This document shows, one piece after another, positions 24,461 through 36,145 of a stretch of 64,000 bases of DNA. Every line of letters begins with the position of its first letter. The stretch's first letter is position 1. A program made the translations under genes and the position numbers. This DNA comes from a bacterium (GTDB lineage: Bacteria; CAIWAD01). A model generated the notes under the pieces. That model did no database searches. It saw only the letters and a list, made by a program, of their open reading frames with translations, and was not told where the DNA came from. The DNA lies in contig JAUXWS010000095.1 of NCBI GenBank assembly GCA_030685015.1, positions 37,008-101,007 of the forward strand. Direction: 5' to 3'.

Positions 24461-25075
24461 ATGAGCCAATCCCAGCCGGCCGTCCCGCCCCGCCCCGCCG
24501 AGGAATGGCTGGCCATGGCCCGCGCCGGCGACGAAGAGGCCTTCCGCCGGCTGGTGGAAGCCCACGAGGGGAGGGTGGCGGCCGTGGTGCTGGGCATGCT
24601 GGGCGAGGACGAGGCCGAGGACGTGGCCCAGGAGGTTTTCATCCGCTGCCACCGGTCCCTGGACCAGTTCCGGGGCGAGGCCCAGCTTTCCACCTGGCTG
24701 ACCCGCATCGCCATCAACTTGTGTCTGGACCGCCTGCGGGCCCGCAAACGCTGGCACCTGCGTTTTCTCCACCTGGACACCGAGGAGGGGCGGGCAAGGG
24801 AACCGGCGCTGGACGGCGAGGCGGCGCTGGATGCCCGCGAACGCGGGCGGCTGGTGCGGCGGGCCGTGCACCGCCTGAAGCCGGAGTGGCGGGCCGTGGT
24901 GGTCCTGCGCTGGTTGCAGGGCCTGTCCACGGAGGAGACGGCCCAGCAGCTGGGCATTCCCTACGGCACGGTCCTCTCCAGGCTGTCCCGCGCCATGGAG
25001 GCCCTGCGGCGGGAGCTGGGGCCCTTGCTGGACCGGGGAGAGGGACGAAGACCTGCGCAGGAGGAGCGACCATGA
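24461..25075 (+). CDS. ECF-family RNA polymerase sigma factor
   Basis: Extracytoplasmic-function sigma factor. The 204-residue protein has region 2 (DEEAFRRLVEAHEGRVAAVV through AEDVAQEVFIRCHRSLDQF, WLTRIAINLCLDRLRARK; residues about 27-100) and region 4 (LKPEWRAVVVLRWLQGLSTE then GIPYGTVLSRLSRAMEALRR; about 130-185). It belongs to the RpoE/SigW-like group. It is divergent from the glutaredoxin run. Its stop overlaps the next ATG (ATGA), and the next protein has the size and single membrane helix of an anti-sigma factor. Confidence 0.93.
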   Translation: MSQSQPAVPPRPAEEWLAMARAGDEEAFRRLVEAHEGRVAAVVLGMLGEDEAEDVAQEVFIRCHRSLDQFRGEAQLSTWLTRIAINLCLDRLRARKRWHLRFLHLDTEEGRAREPALDGEAALDARERGRLVRRAVHRLKPEWRAVVVLRWLQGLSTEETAQQLGIPYGTVLSRLSRAMEALRRELGPLLDRGEGRRPAQEERP

Positions 25076-25395
25076 CAAGCAAGCACGACGAGACGGGCGG
25101 ACTGGAGCGCCTGGTGGCGGAGAGCGCGATCCATTCCTTTCGCCCGGGCTTCGCCGGTCGCGTCTTGGCCCGCCTGGAGGCCGAGCGGCGGACCGCCGCC
25201 GAGGTGAACCCCTTCTGGCAGTGGACCTGGCGCCTCTTTCCCGCCGCCGGCACCGCCCTCTTCCTGTTGGCGGCCGGCCTCGCCGCCTGGAACCTGGCGG
25301 CCCAGCCCGAGGGCGTCTGGCTGGACCGCCTGCTCAACCTGCCCGCCGAAACACTGGAGAACGGCCTGGTGGCTCAACTGGAGGACTGGTCATGA
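25072..25395 (+). CDS. one-TM protein, putative anti-sigma factor
   Basis: A 107-residue protein with a cytoplasmic N-terminus (about 50 residues, IHSFRPGFAGRVLARLEAER), one membrane helix (LFPAAGTALFLLAAGLAAWNL, about 55-76) and a short external tail. The first ~45 residues have the helical SxxPGFxxRVLARL pattern common in proteins encoded directly after ECF sigma factors, but no zinc-binding anti-sigma motif (HxxxCxxC) is present. Overlap with the sigma gene and with the next gene (both ATGA) makes a functional link likely. Anti-sigma activity is inferred from context. Confidence 0.65.
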   Translation: MTSKHDETGGLERLVAESAIHSFRPGFAGRVLARLEAERRTAAEVNPFWQWTWRLFPAAGTALFLLAAGLAAWNLAAQPEGVWLDRLLNLPAETLENGLVAQLEDWS

Positions 25396-25907
25396 ACCCG
25401 CGCACGCGCAGCCTGGCCGCCCTGGCCTTGACCCTGATCATCGGCCTGATCCTGGGTCTGCTCCTGGGTGGACGGCTGGCCGCCCGCCGCTTCGACCGCC
25501 TGGCGGCCATGGCCTACCCGCCCCACCTGATGACCCTGCTGCATGAATCGCTTGAGCTGGACGCGGGCCAGCAGAACTTCGTCGATTCATTGCTTGAGGC
25601 GCAGGCCGGACTGATGAGTGAGCGCATGCGGGAGCATCGCCGCTACCTGCGCGGACAGGTGGACAGCCTGCTGTCGGCCCTGCGTCCCCATTTGTCGGAG
25701 GAGCAGTGGGCGCGCTTGCAGGATCAGCTGGCCAAGCCGCCCCGGCGCGGGCGTCCCGGCTGGGGAAGGCCGGGTGGCGGCCCGCCCGACGGGCTTGGTC
25801 CGGATGGACCAGGACGACGACGCCACTGGAGACAACAGGCCGGACGCGACATCCCGCCCGACAGCCTGGACGTCCCGCCGCCCCCACCGCCCGGGGATCG
25901 GCCATGA
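25392..25907 (+). CDS. Spy/CpxP-like periplasmic helical protein
   Basis: The 171-residue protein has an N-terminal membrane/signal helix (LAALALTLIIGLILGLLLGG), then a helical region (MTLLHESLELDAGQQNFVDS, residues about 46-120) with the spacing of LTxxQ-type periplasmic metal/stress sensors such as Spy, CpxP, ZraP and CnrX. It ends in a Pro/Gly/Arg-rich tail with PPPPPPG. Together with the sigma factor and the one-TM protein it resembles ECF-anti-sigma-sensor modules that respond to metals or envelope stress. It overlaps both neighbours by four bases. Confidence 0.65.
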   Translation: MNPRTRSLAALALTLIIGLILGLLLGGRLAARRFDRLAAMAYPPHLMTLLHESLELDAGQQNFVDSLLEAQAGLMSERMREHRRYLRGQVDSLLSALRPHLSEEQWARLQDQLAKPPRRGRPGWGRPGGGPPDGLGPDGPGRRRHWRQQAGRDIPPDSLDVPPPPPPGDRP

Positions 25908-26357
25908 GACAATGCGCCACAGGGGGCGCCATCCTGCGCCGGACAGGCCTGCTTCTCGCCTGCGCGTGGTGGGCGGCCGGCTGCCGCACGACACTGGAGG
26001 CATCCCGCCTCGCCGCGGCGCCGCGCGTTTTCTGCCCCTGGCCGGCGCCGCCTCCCCGCGCTTGGCGGCGGGCGGGTCCATGGATGATTGGTTCCTGGAG
26101 TTGGAGCGGCCGACCAGGCAGTGGGCCGGGCTACAGGATGAGCGCGGCCGTCGGGGCGTCAGCGAGGTGGCAGCTCCAGGGGTCGGGGACCGGCTGCCCG
26201 CCCGGGTGGTTGGGGCGACGGCCCAGGTCCAAGTGGTGAATCTGGTGGCCCGCGAGGCCGTGACGCGCGCGGCACGTCCCCGAGCGGTTCCGCCGCTTCC
26301 GGCAGCGCGGAGCTGGATGGCCTGCCCCTGCGCCTGACCGTGCGTCCGCGACCCTGA
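25904..26357 (+). pseudogene. lipoprotein gene broken by apparent frameshifts
   Basis: The frame starts with ATG overlapping the previous stop (ATGA) and encodes a lipoprotein signal with lipobox AAGC near residue 27 (LLLACAWWAAGCRTT). The open frame runs to 26239 (111 residues), but after about residue 40 it becomes Trp/Pro/Gly/Arg-rich junk. Plausible protein then appears in a second frame (MDDWFLELERPTRQWAGLQD, from about 26080) and finally in a third (GTSPSGSAASGSAELDGLPL) ending at 26355-26357. This pattern fits an outer-membrane lipoprotein with two frameshifts, or sequencing errors. Family not recognised. Confidence 0.35.
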
Positions 26358-26413
26358 CGGAATCGGTCTGCCCGGAGCGCCGTCAGACGGGCACAAAACA
26401 CAAGGAGAAGGAC

Positions 26414-27547
26414 ATGCTGCACACGACGACCTCCGGCCTGCTGCGCTTGTCGCTGTTGGCCGCCCTGCTGGCCGCGACTCAGGCGCCGGCCACCACCTGG
26501 CAGGAGCTGGATTCCCATCAGAAGAGTGAGCTGCGACTCATGCAGGCGCGCCACCTGGATGAGGGAACGGACGCGGTGCAAGCCCGGGCCGAGCGCGACG
26601 AATTGCTGCGCTCCTGGGGCCTGGCCGCGCCGGCGGCGGGCCAAGGCCTGGGACGGGGCCAGGGAGCCCGCGGCTTTTGCCAGGATCTGTCGCAGGAGCA
26701 GCGTCAGCAGCTCTGGCAGTTGCGCCAGCGCCTGGAGAGCGAGGGGGCCGGACCCGCCGCCATGCGTGCCGAGCACGACAAGCTGCTGCGTTCCTGGGGC
26801 CTGGAGCCGCCGGCGGCCGGCCGGGGCCGGGGTCCGGGTGCCTGTGGTGTGGGGATGGACCTGACGAAGGAGCAGCGCCAGCAGCTCTGGCAACTGCGCC
26901 AGCGGCTGGAGAGCGAGGGGGCCGAACCCGCCGCCATTCGCACCGAGCACGACCAGCTGTTGCGCTCCTGGGGCCTTGAGCCGCCCGTCGCCGGGCCAAG
27001 TCGGGGCCGGGGTCCGGGTGCCTGTGGTGTGGGGATGGATCTGACGAAGGAGCAGCGCCAGCAGCTCTGGCAACTGCGCCAGCGGCTGGAGAGCGAAGGC
27101 GCCGAGCCGGAGGCCATCCGCGCCGAGCACGACAAGCTGCTTCGTTCCTGGGGCGTCACGCCGCCCGCCCGTGGCGGGCGCGGCCCCTGCGGCAAGGGCC
27201 TGGGCGGCGGCGGCACGCCTTCCCTGGAGACGGGCGAGGGAGCCGCCAGCCCCACGGCCGCCGGCACGGTGGGACACCTGCTGCGCGGCAACCATCCCAA
27301 TCCATTCAACCCTGAGACCGTCATCCGCTTCGCCCTGTCCGAGGCCGGCCCCGTCAAGCTGCAGATCCACGACGTGGAGGGGCGCCTGGTGCGCACCCTG
27401 GTGGACGGACCGCAGGCCGCCGGCGAGCATCAGGCGGTGTGGAAAGGCGACGGGGAGGATGGCCGCCCGGTGGCGAGCGGCACCTACTTCCACCGCCTGG
27501 AGACGGGTGGCCGCTTGGAGACGGGACGCATGACCCTCCTCCGGTGA
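26414..27547 (+). CDS. secreted helical-repeat protein with FlgD-Ig/T9SS-like C-terminus
   Basis: The 377-residue protein has a signal peptide (MLHTTTSGLLRLSLLAALLAA) and four helical repeats of about 58-60 residues. Repeats 2-4 are near identical: DLTKEQRQQLWQLRQRLESE, GAEPAAIRAEHDKLLRSWGL, then a Gly/Arg linker with a cysteine. The helix pattern (LTxEQ, then AIR, then WG) resembles Spy-like and short LTxEQ proteins. Residues about 290-377 are a FlgD-type Ig domain (GNHPNPFNPETVIRFALSEA to TYFHRLETG), used as a secretion and surface-sorting domain in FCB bacteria. AAGGAGAAGG precedes the ATG. It follows the sigma/Spy-like operon and may be its output (inference). Confidence 0.78.
   Translation: MLHTTTSGLLRLSLLAALLAATQAPATTWQELDSHQKSELRLMQARHLDEGTDAVQARAERDELLRSWGLAAPAAGQGLGRGQGARGFCQDLSQEQRQQLWQLRQRLESEGAGPAAMRAEHDKLLRSWGLEPPAAGRGRGPGACGVGMDLTKEQRQQLWQLRQRLESEGAEPAAIRTEHDQLLRSWGLEPPVAGPSRGRGPGACGVGMDLTKEQRQQLWQLRQRLESEGAEPEAIRAEHDKLLRSWGVTPPARGGRGPCGKGLGGGGTPSLETGEGAASPTAAGTVGHLLRGNHPNPFNPETVIRFALSEAGPVKLQIHDVEGRLVRTLVDGPQAAGEHQAVWKGDGEDGRPVASGTYFHRLETGGRLETGRMTLLR
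26684..27170 (+). repeat. in-frame tandem repeats, 174- and 180-base periods
   Basis: Three consecutive copies begin at 26684, 26858 and 27038. The last two are almost identical over more than 100 bases (GGTCCGGGTGCCTGTGGTGT starts at 26831 and 27011). They encode repeats 2-4 of the secreted helical protein, so copy number can vary without breaking the frame. Confidence 0.9.
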
Positions 27548-27683
27548 TTCCGCCACCGCATGGATTCTGCCTGTCCAAGGGGCCGGCGGCAGGGGCCGCT
27601 CGGCCCCGCCTCATGAGATCCTGACCCTCCCTTCATCCGATCCCAATCATGGGCCGTCACTTTCGTCGCCGAAAGGAGGCTCC

Positions 27684-28226
27684 GTGAGCAACTGGCGCGA
27701 CACGCTCATCATCCTGGACCTGGGCGGCTGCCGGCAGGCGGCCCGCTGGCACGGTCGCCGCCGCCTGGTGCGCATCCTCCGGCGCATCAGTTTCACGGCG
27801 GATGGCTGGCTCTATCCCATCCTGCCTCTCGCCTTGCTCTCGCAGGGTTCCCGGCCGGCCTTGCGCCTGCTGGTCGAGCTGGCCCTCGGCTTCGCCCTGC
27901 TTGTGCCCTCCTTCAAGGCGGCCAAGCACGGCGTGAAACGGCTGCGGCCGGGCGACGGGCCCTGGGGACTGCAGCAGCTGGTCGTGCCGGGAGACGCCTT
28001 CAGTTTCCCCTCCGGCCACACCTCCTCCGCCTTCCTGGCCGCCACCCTGCTCTCCGCCCTGGTGCCCGCCCTGGCCCTGCCCCTCTTCACCTGGGCCATG
28101 CTCGTGGCCCTTAGCCGCGTGGTGCTCGGTGTACACTACCCATCGGACGTGCTGGCCGGCGCCGCCCTGGGGCTGGGCTGCGCCGTGGCGGCGCGCCTGT
28201 TCGCCACCACCATCCTGCCCGCGTGA
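27684..28226 (+). CDS. PAP2-family membrane phosphatase
   Basis: Phosphatidic acid phosphatase type 2 fold enzyme acting on lipid phosphates such as undecaprenyl or phosphatidylglycerol phosphate. The three active-site motifs are present: KHGVKRLRP (K81 to P89), FPSGHTSS (109-115) and SRVVLGVHYPSDV (from 144, catalytic H151). Several hydrophobic helices surround them. The 180-residue protein starts with GTG at 27684 after GGAGG. Its stop overlaps the GTG start of the glycosyltransferase (GTGA), so the pair likely serves one lipid or glycan pathway. Confidence 0.88.
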   Translation: MSNWRDTLIILDLGGCRQAARWHGRRRLVRILRRISFTADGWLYPILPLALLSQGSRPALRLLVELALGFALLVPSFKAAKHGVKRLRPGDGPWGLQQLVVPGDAFSFPSGHTSSAFLAATLLSALVPALALPLFTWAMLVALSRVVLGVHYPSDVLAGAALGLGCAVAARLFATTILPA

Positions 28227-29260
28227 GGATCCTCTACGGCATCCAGGGCACGGGCAACGGCCATCTCAGCCGCTCCCGCGAGATCATTCGCGAGCTGGTG
28301 GCCTGCGGCCATGATCTGGCTGTGATCGTCTCCGGACGTGCGGGCGGATCGCTTCCGGATCTGGGCCTGAGGTCGCCACCCAGGATGTGCCGTGGCCTCA
28401 CCTTCTCCACCAAAGCCGGCCGGATCCGCCTGCTGGCCTCCGCCGCCGGCCTGCGCCCCCTTCAGTTGGCGCGGGATCTGCGCTCCCTGGACGATGTGCT
28501 GCCGCAGCCGGACCTGGTCATCTCGGATTTCGAGCCGGTCAGCGCCTGGTGGGCCAGGCGGCGCGGCGTGCGCAGCCTGGGCATCGGCCACCAGTACGCC
28601 TTTGTCCACCCCGTGCCCCTGCCCCCCGGCCATTGGGGGGGACGCCAGGTCCTGCGACATTTCGCCCCGGTCGACGTGCCCCTGGGTCTGCACTGGGATC
28701 CCTTCGGCCACCCCCTGCTGCCCCCCGTGGTGCCGGAGATGGCTCCGGCGGGAGCGCCGGAGCCGGATCTGATCCTCGTCTACCTGCCCTTCGAGTCCCG
28801 ACAGGCCATCGCCGCCTGCCTGGCCCCGCTGCGGGAGTGGCGCTTTCTCATCTACGGCCACCCGGCCGGCCTCCCGGATCAGAGCGGTCCCGACCACCTG
28901 GCCTGGCGCCCCTTCTCCCGGGAGGATTTCCTGGCCGATCTGCGCCGCTGCGCGGGGGTGATCTGCAGCGCCGGCTTCGAACTGCCCAGCGAGGTCATCC
29001 ACCTGGGCCGCCGCCTCCTCGTCAAGCCCCTGGCCGGCCAGCTGGAACAGCTGGCCAACGCCATGGCCATCGAACAACTGGGTCTGGGCGAAGTCATGCG
29101 AAGCCTGGACAGTCGACAGGTCGACGAATGGATGGCGCGTCCCGCGCCGCCGGCACGACGCTGGCCCCATGTGGCGCGGCACATCGCCCGCTGGGTGACG
29201 GAGAGCGACCGGTGCCAGCCGGCCGAACTGGCCCGCGAGTGCTGGCGCGAGACCGGCTGA
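28223..29260 (+). CDS. MurG/GT28-like glycosyltransferase (MJ1255 type)
   Basis: Predicted GT-B glycosyltransferase. The 345-residue protein starts with GTG and reads MRILYGIQGTGNGHLSRSRE, the N-terminal signature of the MJ1255/VC2487 family, with GxGNGH for nucleotide-sugar binding. The C-terminal domain has SAGFELPSEVIHLGRRLLVK and GQLEQLANA, the UDP-sugar binding region shared with MurG-type enzymes. It is translationally coupled to the PAP2 gene. Donor and acceptor are unknown; a lipid acceptor is inferred from the neighbour. Confidence 0.82.
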   Translation: MRILYGIQGTGNGHLSRSREIIRELVACGHDLAVIVSGRAGGSLPDLGLRSPPRMCRGLTFSTKAGRIRLLASAAGLRPLQLARDLRSLDDVLPQPDLVISDFEPVSAWWARRRGVRSLGIGHQYAFVHPVPLPPGHWGGRQVLRHFAPVDVPLGLHWDPFGHPLLPPVVPEMAPAGAPEPDLILVYLPFESRQAIAACLAPLREWRFLIYGHPAGLPDQSGPDHLAWRPFSREDFLADLRRCAGVICSAGFELPSEVIHLGRRLLVKPLAGQLEQLANAMAIEQLGLGEVMRSLDSRQVDEWMARPAPPARRWPHVARHIARWVTESDRCQPAELARECWRETG

Positions 29261-29302
29261 GCCACGCCCTTTGCCATATTGCGGCCCAATCAGGAGGCCG
29301 CC

Positions 29303-29866
29303 ATGATCGATTCCCTCGTCTACATGCCGCTGTTCTGGAAGACCGTGGCCTTCTCCGTGCTGACGGGCGGCTTGATGGGCCTGGAGCGGCAGCTGCGCGG
29401 CAAGCCGGCCGGCATCCGCACCAGCGTGCTCATCTGCCTGGGCACGACCGTCTTCGTCTTCCTCTCCCACCAGCTGGGCGGCCCTGGCACCGATCCAACG
29501 CGCGTCCTGGGCCAGGTGGTGACAGGTATCGGCTTCCTGGGGGGCGGTGTCATGCTCATCCGCGAAGGCATCGTCTACGGCGTCACCACCGCCGCCGTCA
29601 TCTGGATGCTGGCCGCGGTGGGTTCCATGATCGGCCTGGGCTACTTCGGCGCCGCCTTCGCCTTGGCCTTGGTGCAGGTGGCGGTGCTGGTGGGGGTGGA
29701 GATCTTCGAGGCCCGCGTTCCCTGGTTCCGCCGGGGCGTGCACGCCGTTTACCACAAGATCACCATCCAGGAGCACGAGGATGCCGAGCAGGTGCGCGAG
29801 CGCCTGCGCGAGGAAGCCTTGCGCCGTTCCAAGGATGAGTCCTCCGGCCGTCGACGCAACGATTGA
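29303..29866 (+). CDS. MgtC/SapB-family membrane protein
   Basis: Inner-membrane protein of the MgtC/SapB family, linked in other bacteria to magnesium limitation and regulation of ATP synthase. The 187-residue sequence has four to five membrane helices and the family motifs GGLMGLERQLRGKPAGIRT, then GFLGGGVMLIREG and VYGVTTAAVIWMLAAVGSMI. A charged C-terminal tail (HEDAEQVRERLREEALRRSK) follows in place of the ACT-like domain of longer MgtC proteins. AGGAGG precedes the ATG. Confidence 0.9.
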   Translation: MIDSLVYMPLFWKTVAFSVLTGGLMGLERQLRGKPAGIRTSVLICLGTTVFVFLSHQLGGPGTDPTRVLGQVVTGIGFLGGGVMLIREGIVYGVTTAAVIWMLAAVGSMIGLGYFGAAFALALVQVAVLVGVEIFEARVPWFRRGVHAVYHKITIQEHEDAEQVRERLREEALRRSKDESSGRRRND

Positions 29867-29940
29867 TCCATCCCCCGGCTTGCCACCCCGCCCGCCTCTC
29901 GCGATCTTCTTTGGCAAGACAAACTTTTGAGGGCCCCTTC

Positions 29941-30795
29941 ATGCGCCTGGTTCGGGGAGTCCTGCTCGCCGCTGCCCTCCTGGCAGTGGCCTGGCCGGTC
30001 GGACCGGCGGGATCCGCCCGCGCCGCCGCCGGCCCGGTGGCTCTTGGCCTGCACGCCGCCACGACCGGCGTCGCCCCGGGCGGCACGACGACCTTGCTCG
30101 TGCACTTCCGCCTGGAGCGTGGCTGGCACCTCTATTGGATCAATCCGGGGGATTCCGGCCTGCCCCCCGACCTGCGCTGGAGCCTGCCCGCGGGTTGGCG
30201 GGCGGGGCCACCCACCTGGCCGGTGCCGCAGTTGAAGGAATCGGAGGCGGGACGCAGCCTGGCCCACGAGGAGGAGCTGCTGCTGGCCGTGCCGCTGACG
30301 GCGCCGGCCGACGCCCGGCCGGGCGAAGAGGTCGAAATCCGGCTGTCAGCCGACTGGCTGGCCTGCCGCGAGGCCTGTGTGCCTGGGGAGGGCAGAGCCA
30401 CCCTACGCCTGGCCGTGGGGGAGCGGCCGAAAGCCGACCGCCGCGGCGCCCGCTTGTGGAAGCGCCTCCAGCGCAGCCTGCCCCTTCCCGCGCCGTCGGG
30501 CGAGTGGTGGGCCGTGCTGGACTCGGACTCCCTTTGTTTGACCGGACCTGCCGCCGGCCTGCCCGCCCGCGTCCGCCTGCTGCCTGAGGTGCCGGGATGG
30601 CTGGACGAGACGGGCGGCGCCTGGAGCATCGGCTCGATCAATGCCCAGTGGCGCCAAGCCCGGGCCGACTTCGGCGAAGCGCCGCCGGACACCCTGCGCG
30701 CCCTGCTGGTGGACCTGGAGCGCCCGCGCCGCGCCTGGCGCCTCGTCCTGCCGCTGGAGCAATCCCCGGCTTCCGTCGACAAGCAAGACCCATAG
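29941..30795 (+). CDS. secreted protein with DsbD N-terminal-like domain
   Basis: The 284-residue protein has a signal peptide (MRLVRGVLLAAALLAVAWPV) and a domain resembling the thiol-disulfide interchange domain of DsbD (residues about 35-165): GWHLYWINPGDSGLPPDLRW, WPVPQLKE and the cysteine pair ACREACVPG. The C-terminal 120 residues are of unknown fold. No DsbD membrane domain follows; the next gene, 14 bases on, is a secreted redoxin. The pair may form a periplasmic thiol relay (inference). Start chosen at the signal peptide; the frame is open 26 codons further upstream. Confidence 0.8.
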   Translation: MRLVRGVLLAAALLAVAWPVGPAGSARAAAGPVALGLHAATTGVAPGGTTTLLVHFRLERGWHLYWINPGDSGLPPDLRWSLPAGWRAGPPTWPVPQLKESEAGRSLAHEEELLLAVPLTAPADARPGEEVEIRLSADWLACREACVPGEGRATLRLAVGERPKADRRGARLWKRLQRSLPLPAPSGEWWAVLDSDSLCLTGPAAGLPARVRLLPEVPGWLDETGGAWSIGSINAQWRQARADFGEAPPDTLRALLVDLERPRRAWRLVLPLEQSPASVDKQDP

Positions 30796-30809
30796 AAAGG
30801 AACACGATC

Positions 30810-31523
30810 ATGCGCACCTGTCAACCACGCTCCTGGGGCCCCCGGCACCTGCTGGCCTCCCTGCTGCTGCTGGGCAGCCTCGCAACCATCTCCGCTGGAG
30901 CTGCCGAGACGGCGCCACTGGCCGCCATCCCCGCCGCGCCCGAGGCGCCGGCCTCGCCCATCGCGCCGGAGGCGCCCGCCTCCCCCACCTTGGGCGTGGC
31001 GGCCCCGAACTTCAGCCTGGTCGACCTGGACGGCAAGCGGCACAGCCTCACGGATTTCCGCGGCCGGACGCTGGTGCTGGAATGGATCAACCTGGACTGT
31101 CCCTTTGTCAAGAACCACTACGACAGCACGGGCAACCTGCCCGCCCTGCAGCGCAAGGCGCGCGAGGAGGGGACGGCCTGGTTGACCATCTGCAGCTCGG
31201 CGCCGGGCAAGCAGGGCCATTTCGACGAGAAGATCCTGCGTCAGCGCCTGGCAGCCAATGGCTGGGCGGCCGACGCCTACCTGGTCGACGCCGATGGCGC
31301 CGTGGGCAGGCGCTACGCCGCCAAGACGACGCCCCACCTCTTCGTCATCGACGCGGCGGGCCGATTGCTCTACGACGGGGCCATCGACAGCGAGCCGGGC
31401 ACCCGCCCGGAGTCCATCGCCAAGGCGCGCAACCACGTGGCGCCCATCCTCCAGGCCCTGCAGGCCGAGGAGGAGGTGGAGCCGCGACGCACCAAGCCCT
31501 ATGGCTGCAGCGTCAAGTACTGA
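30810..31523 (+). CDS. secreted thioredoxin-fold redoxin (AhpC/TSA-like)
   Basis: Thioredoxin-fold protein exported by a signal peptide (LLASLLLLGSLATISAGAAE). After an Ala/Pro-rich linker with tandem APEAPASP, residues about 62-215 are a redoxin domain: APNFSLVDLDGKRHSLTDF, then WINLDCPFVKNHYDS with one active-site cysteine, and TTPHLFVIDAAG with the cis-Pro. The CPFVKxHY form lacks the second CxxC cysteine and is typical of a redoxin branch common in FCB and planctomycete genomes. A second cysteine occurs near the end (YGCSVKY). It is likely co-transcribed with the DsbD-N-like gene. Confidence 0.85.
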   Translation: MRTCQPRSWGPRHLLASLLLLGSLATISAGAAETAPLAAIPAAPEAPASPIAPEAPASPTLGVAAPNFSLVDLDGKRHSLTDFRGRTLVLEWINLDCPFVKNHYDSTGNLPALQRKAREEGTAWLTICSSAPGKQGHFDEKILRQRLAANGWAADAYLVDADGAVGRRYAAKTTPHLFVIDAAGRLLYDGAIDSEPGTRPESIAKARNHVAPILQALQAEEEVEPRRTKPYGCSVKY

Positions 31524-31571
31524 GCCGCGGCCGATCGCCCGGTCAACCGACGCATCGTTCCCAGGGACGCG

Positions 31572-31602
31572 GAAGCCCCCCGGCCGCGGCCGGGGGGGCT
31601 TC
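31572..31602. terminator. GC-rich hairpin between convergent redoxin and PFOR genes
   Basis: A near-perfect inverted repeat, GAAGCCCCCCGGCCG / CGGCCGGGGGGGCTTC, lies between two converging 3' ends, 48 bases after the redoxin stop and 27 before the PFOR stop. It can form on either strand; no long T-tract follows, so it may act as a bidirectional terminator or mRNA 3' end. Confidence 0.65.
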
Positions 31603-31628
31603 GTGCGCAGTTCTTGCGGTGAGGCGGG

Positions 31629-35183
<3,555 letters not shown>

Positions 35184-35295
35184 GGAGGCTCCTTCCGATT
35201 AACAACATCTCCCTGTCCGGCAACAAGTTTGCCAGGCACCCTTGGAAAGATGTCCATACAAAGTGAACCAATGTAGCAAGCCGGGCGGGGATTCG

Positions 35296-35724
35296 TCACA
35301 GGATTAACAGGAGGACTCGGTCCGAGCAGGGAGAAAACAGTCCGCGGATCGAGCCGCGCGGGCGCCAGCCAAGGGACGATGAAGGCGGACCTGGCCGGGA
35401 TGCGTGATCGACGGCGACCGCGGCTCGGGACAACCCGGCCGCATCCCCGCCCGGCCCTTCAGCGACCATGGAACGGGCCTTGGCCAACCAGGGACAGGCA
35501 TCGGGATGGCGGATGGAGTCCAGACCGAGATCCACGTCCAGCGCGGGCCAGCGCACGTGGTCCGGCGCGGGGCGGGTTGGCTCTGTCAGCTCTTGGATGG
35601 TGGCGGAGCGAAACCAGGGAAAGGAGTCAAAGGCGGACAGGTGTTCCTCGCCGTCCACCAGCAGCCAGAGTCCCCAGGCGCACACAGGGGTGACTTCAAC
35701 CGCCGAAATGGCGGATCCCGGCAT
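35296..35724 (-). CDS. DUF2442-family protein with unusual C-terminal extension
   Basis: Residues 1-80 match the DUF2442 pattern: ISAVEVTPVCAWGLWLLVDG, FDSFPWFRSATIQELTEP and HVRWPALDVDLGLDSIRHPD. These small proteins often accompany toxin-antitoxin-like genes. After the usual end the frame continues for about 60 Arg/Pro/Ser-rich residues that look non-native, so the original stop may have been lost. In the stretch between this gene and higA (35725-35848), a second frame carries a 45-codon fragment ending VVVEAHAGEIKDAGIRHFGG (stop at 35696-35698), probably the end of a decayed partner gene. Function unknown. Confidence 0.55.
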   Translation of the reverse strand: MPGSAISAVEVTPVCAWGLWLLVDGEEHLSAFDSFPWFRSATIQELTEPTRPAPDHVRWPALDVDLGLDSIRHPDACPWLAKARSMVAEGPGGDAAGLSRAAVAVDHASRPGPPSSSLGWRPRGSIRGLFSPCSDRVLLLIL

Positions 35725-35848
35725 CCTTGATCTCCCCTGCATGGGCCTCCACAACCACCCGGGCGGCTTGCAGGACGTGGGTGGACAATCCGGCGTGCGC
35801 CGCCAATTCAAGCGAAGGACACCCCGTGCACTCCTTGGCATGGCCTCA

Positions 35849-36145
35849 TCAGGCCGACGCCAGCCGCCGGACGACCAAGCCCCGCCTGTACTGCCGAACC
35901 CACCATAGATCGTACTGGGCCTGCTGCTGCAGCCAGCTCTCCGCCGTGGTGCCAAAGGCCAGGGAGAGGCGGATCGCCATTTCAGGACTGATCCCGGCGC
36001 GGCCGTTGAGGATGGCCGAAAGGGTCTTGCGGCTCACGCCCAGGGCCTCGGCCGTCGTCGTGACGGAAAGGTCCAGTGGCTCCAGGCACAACTCCCTCAG
36101 AATCTCCCCCGGGTGGGGCGGTTGGTGCATGCCCTTGACAGCCAT
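35849..36145 (-). CDS. higA: HigA-type antitoxin (XRE helix-turn-helix)
   Basis: DNA-binding antitoxin of the HigBA type. The 98-residue protein has [20 protein letters not shown], then the helix-turn-helix [20 protein letters not shown] and [20 protein letters not shown] with AQYDLWWV, the classical HigA/VapI sequence. The start ATG shares one base with the higB stop (TGATG), so both proteins are translated together. It should bind HigB and repress the operon through the palindrome upstream of higB. The toxin-first gene order is typical for hig loci. Confidence 0.92.
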   Translation of the reverse strand: MAVKGMHQPPHPGEILRELCLEPLDLSVTTTAEALGVSRKTLSAILNGRAGISPEMAIRLSLAFGTTAESWLQQQAQYDLWWVRQYRRGLVVRRLASA

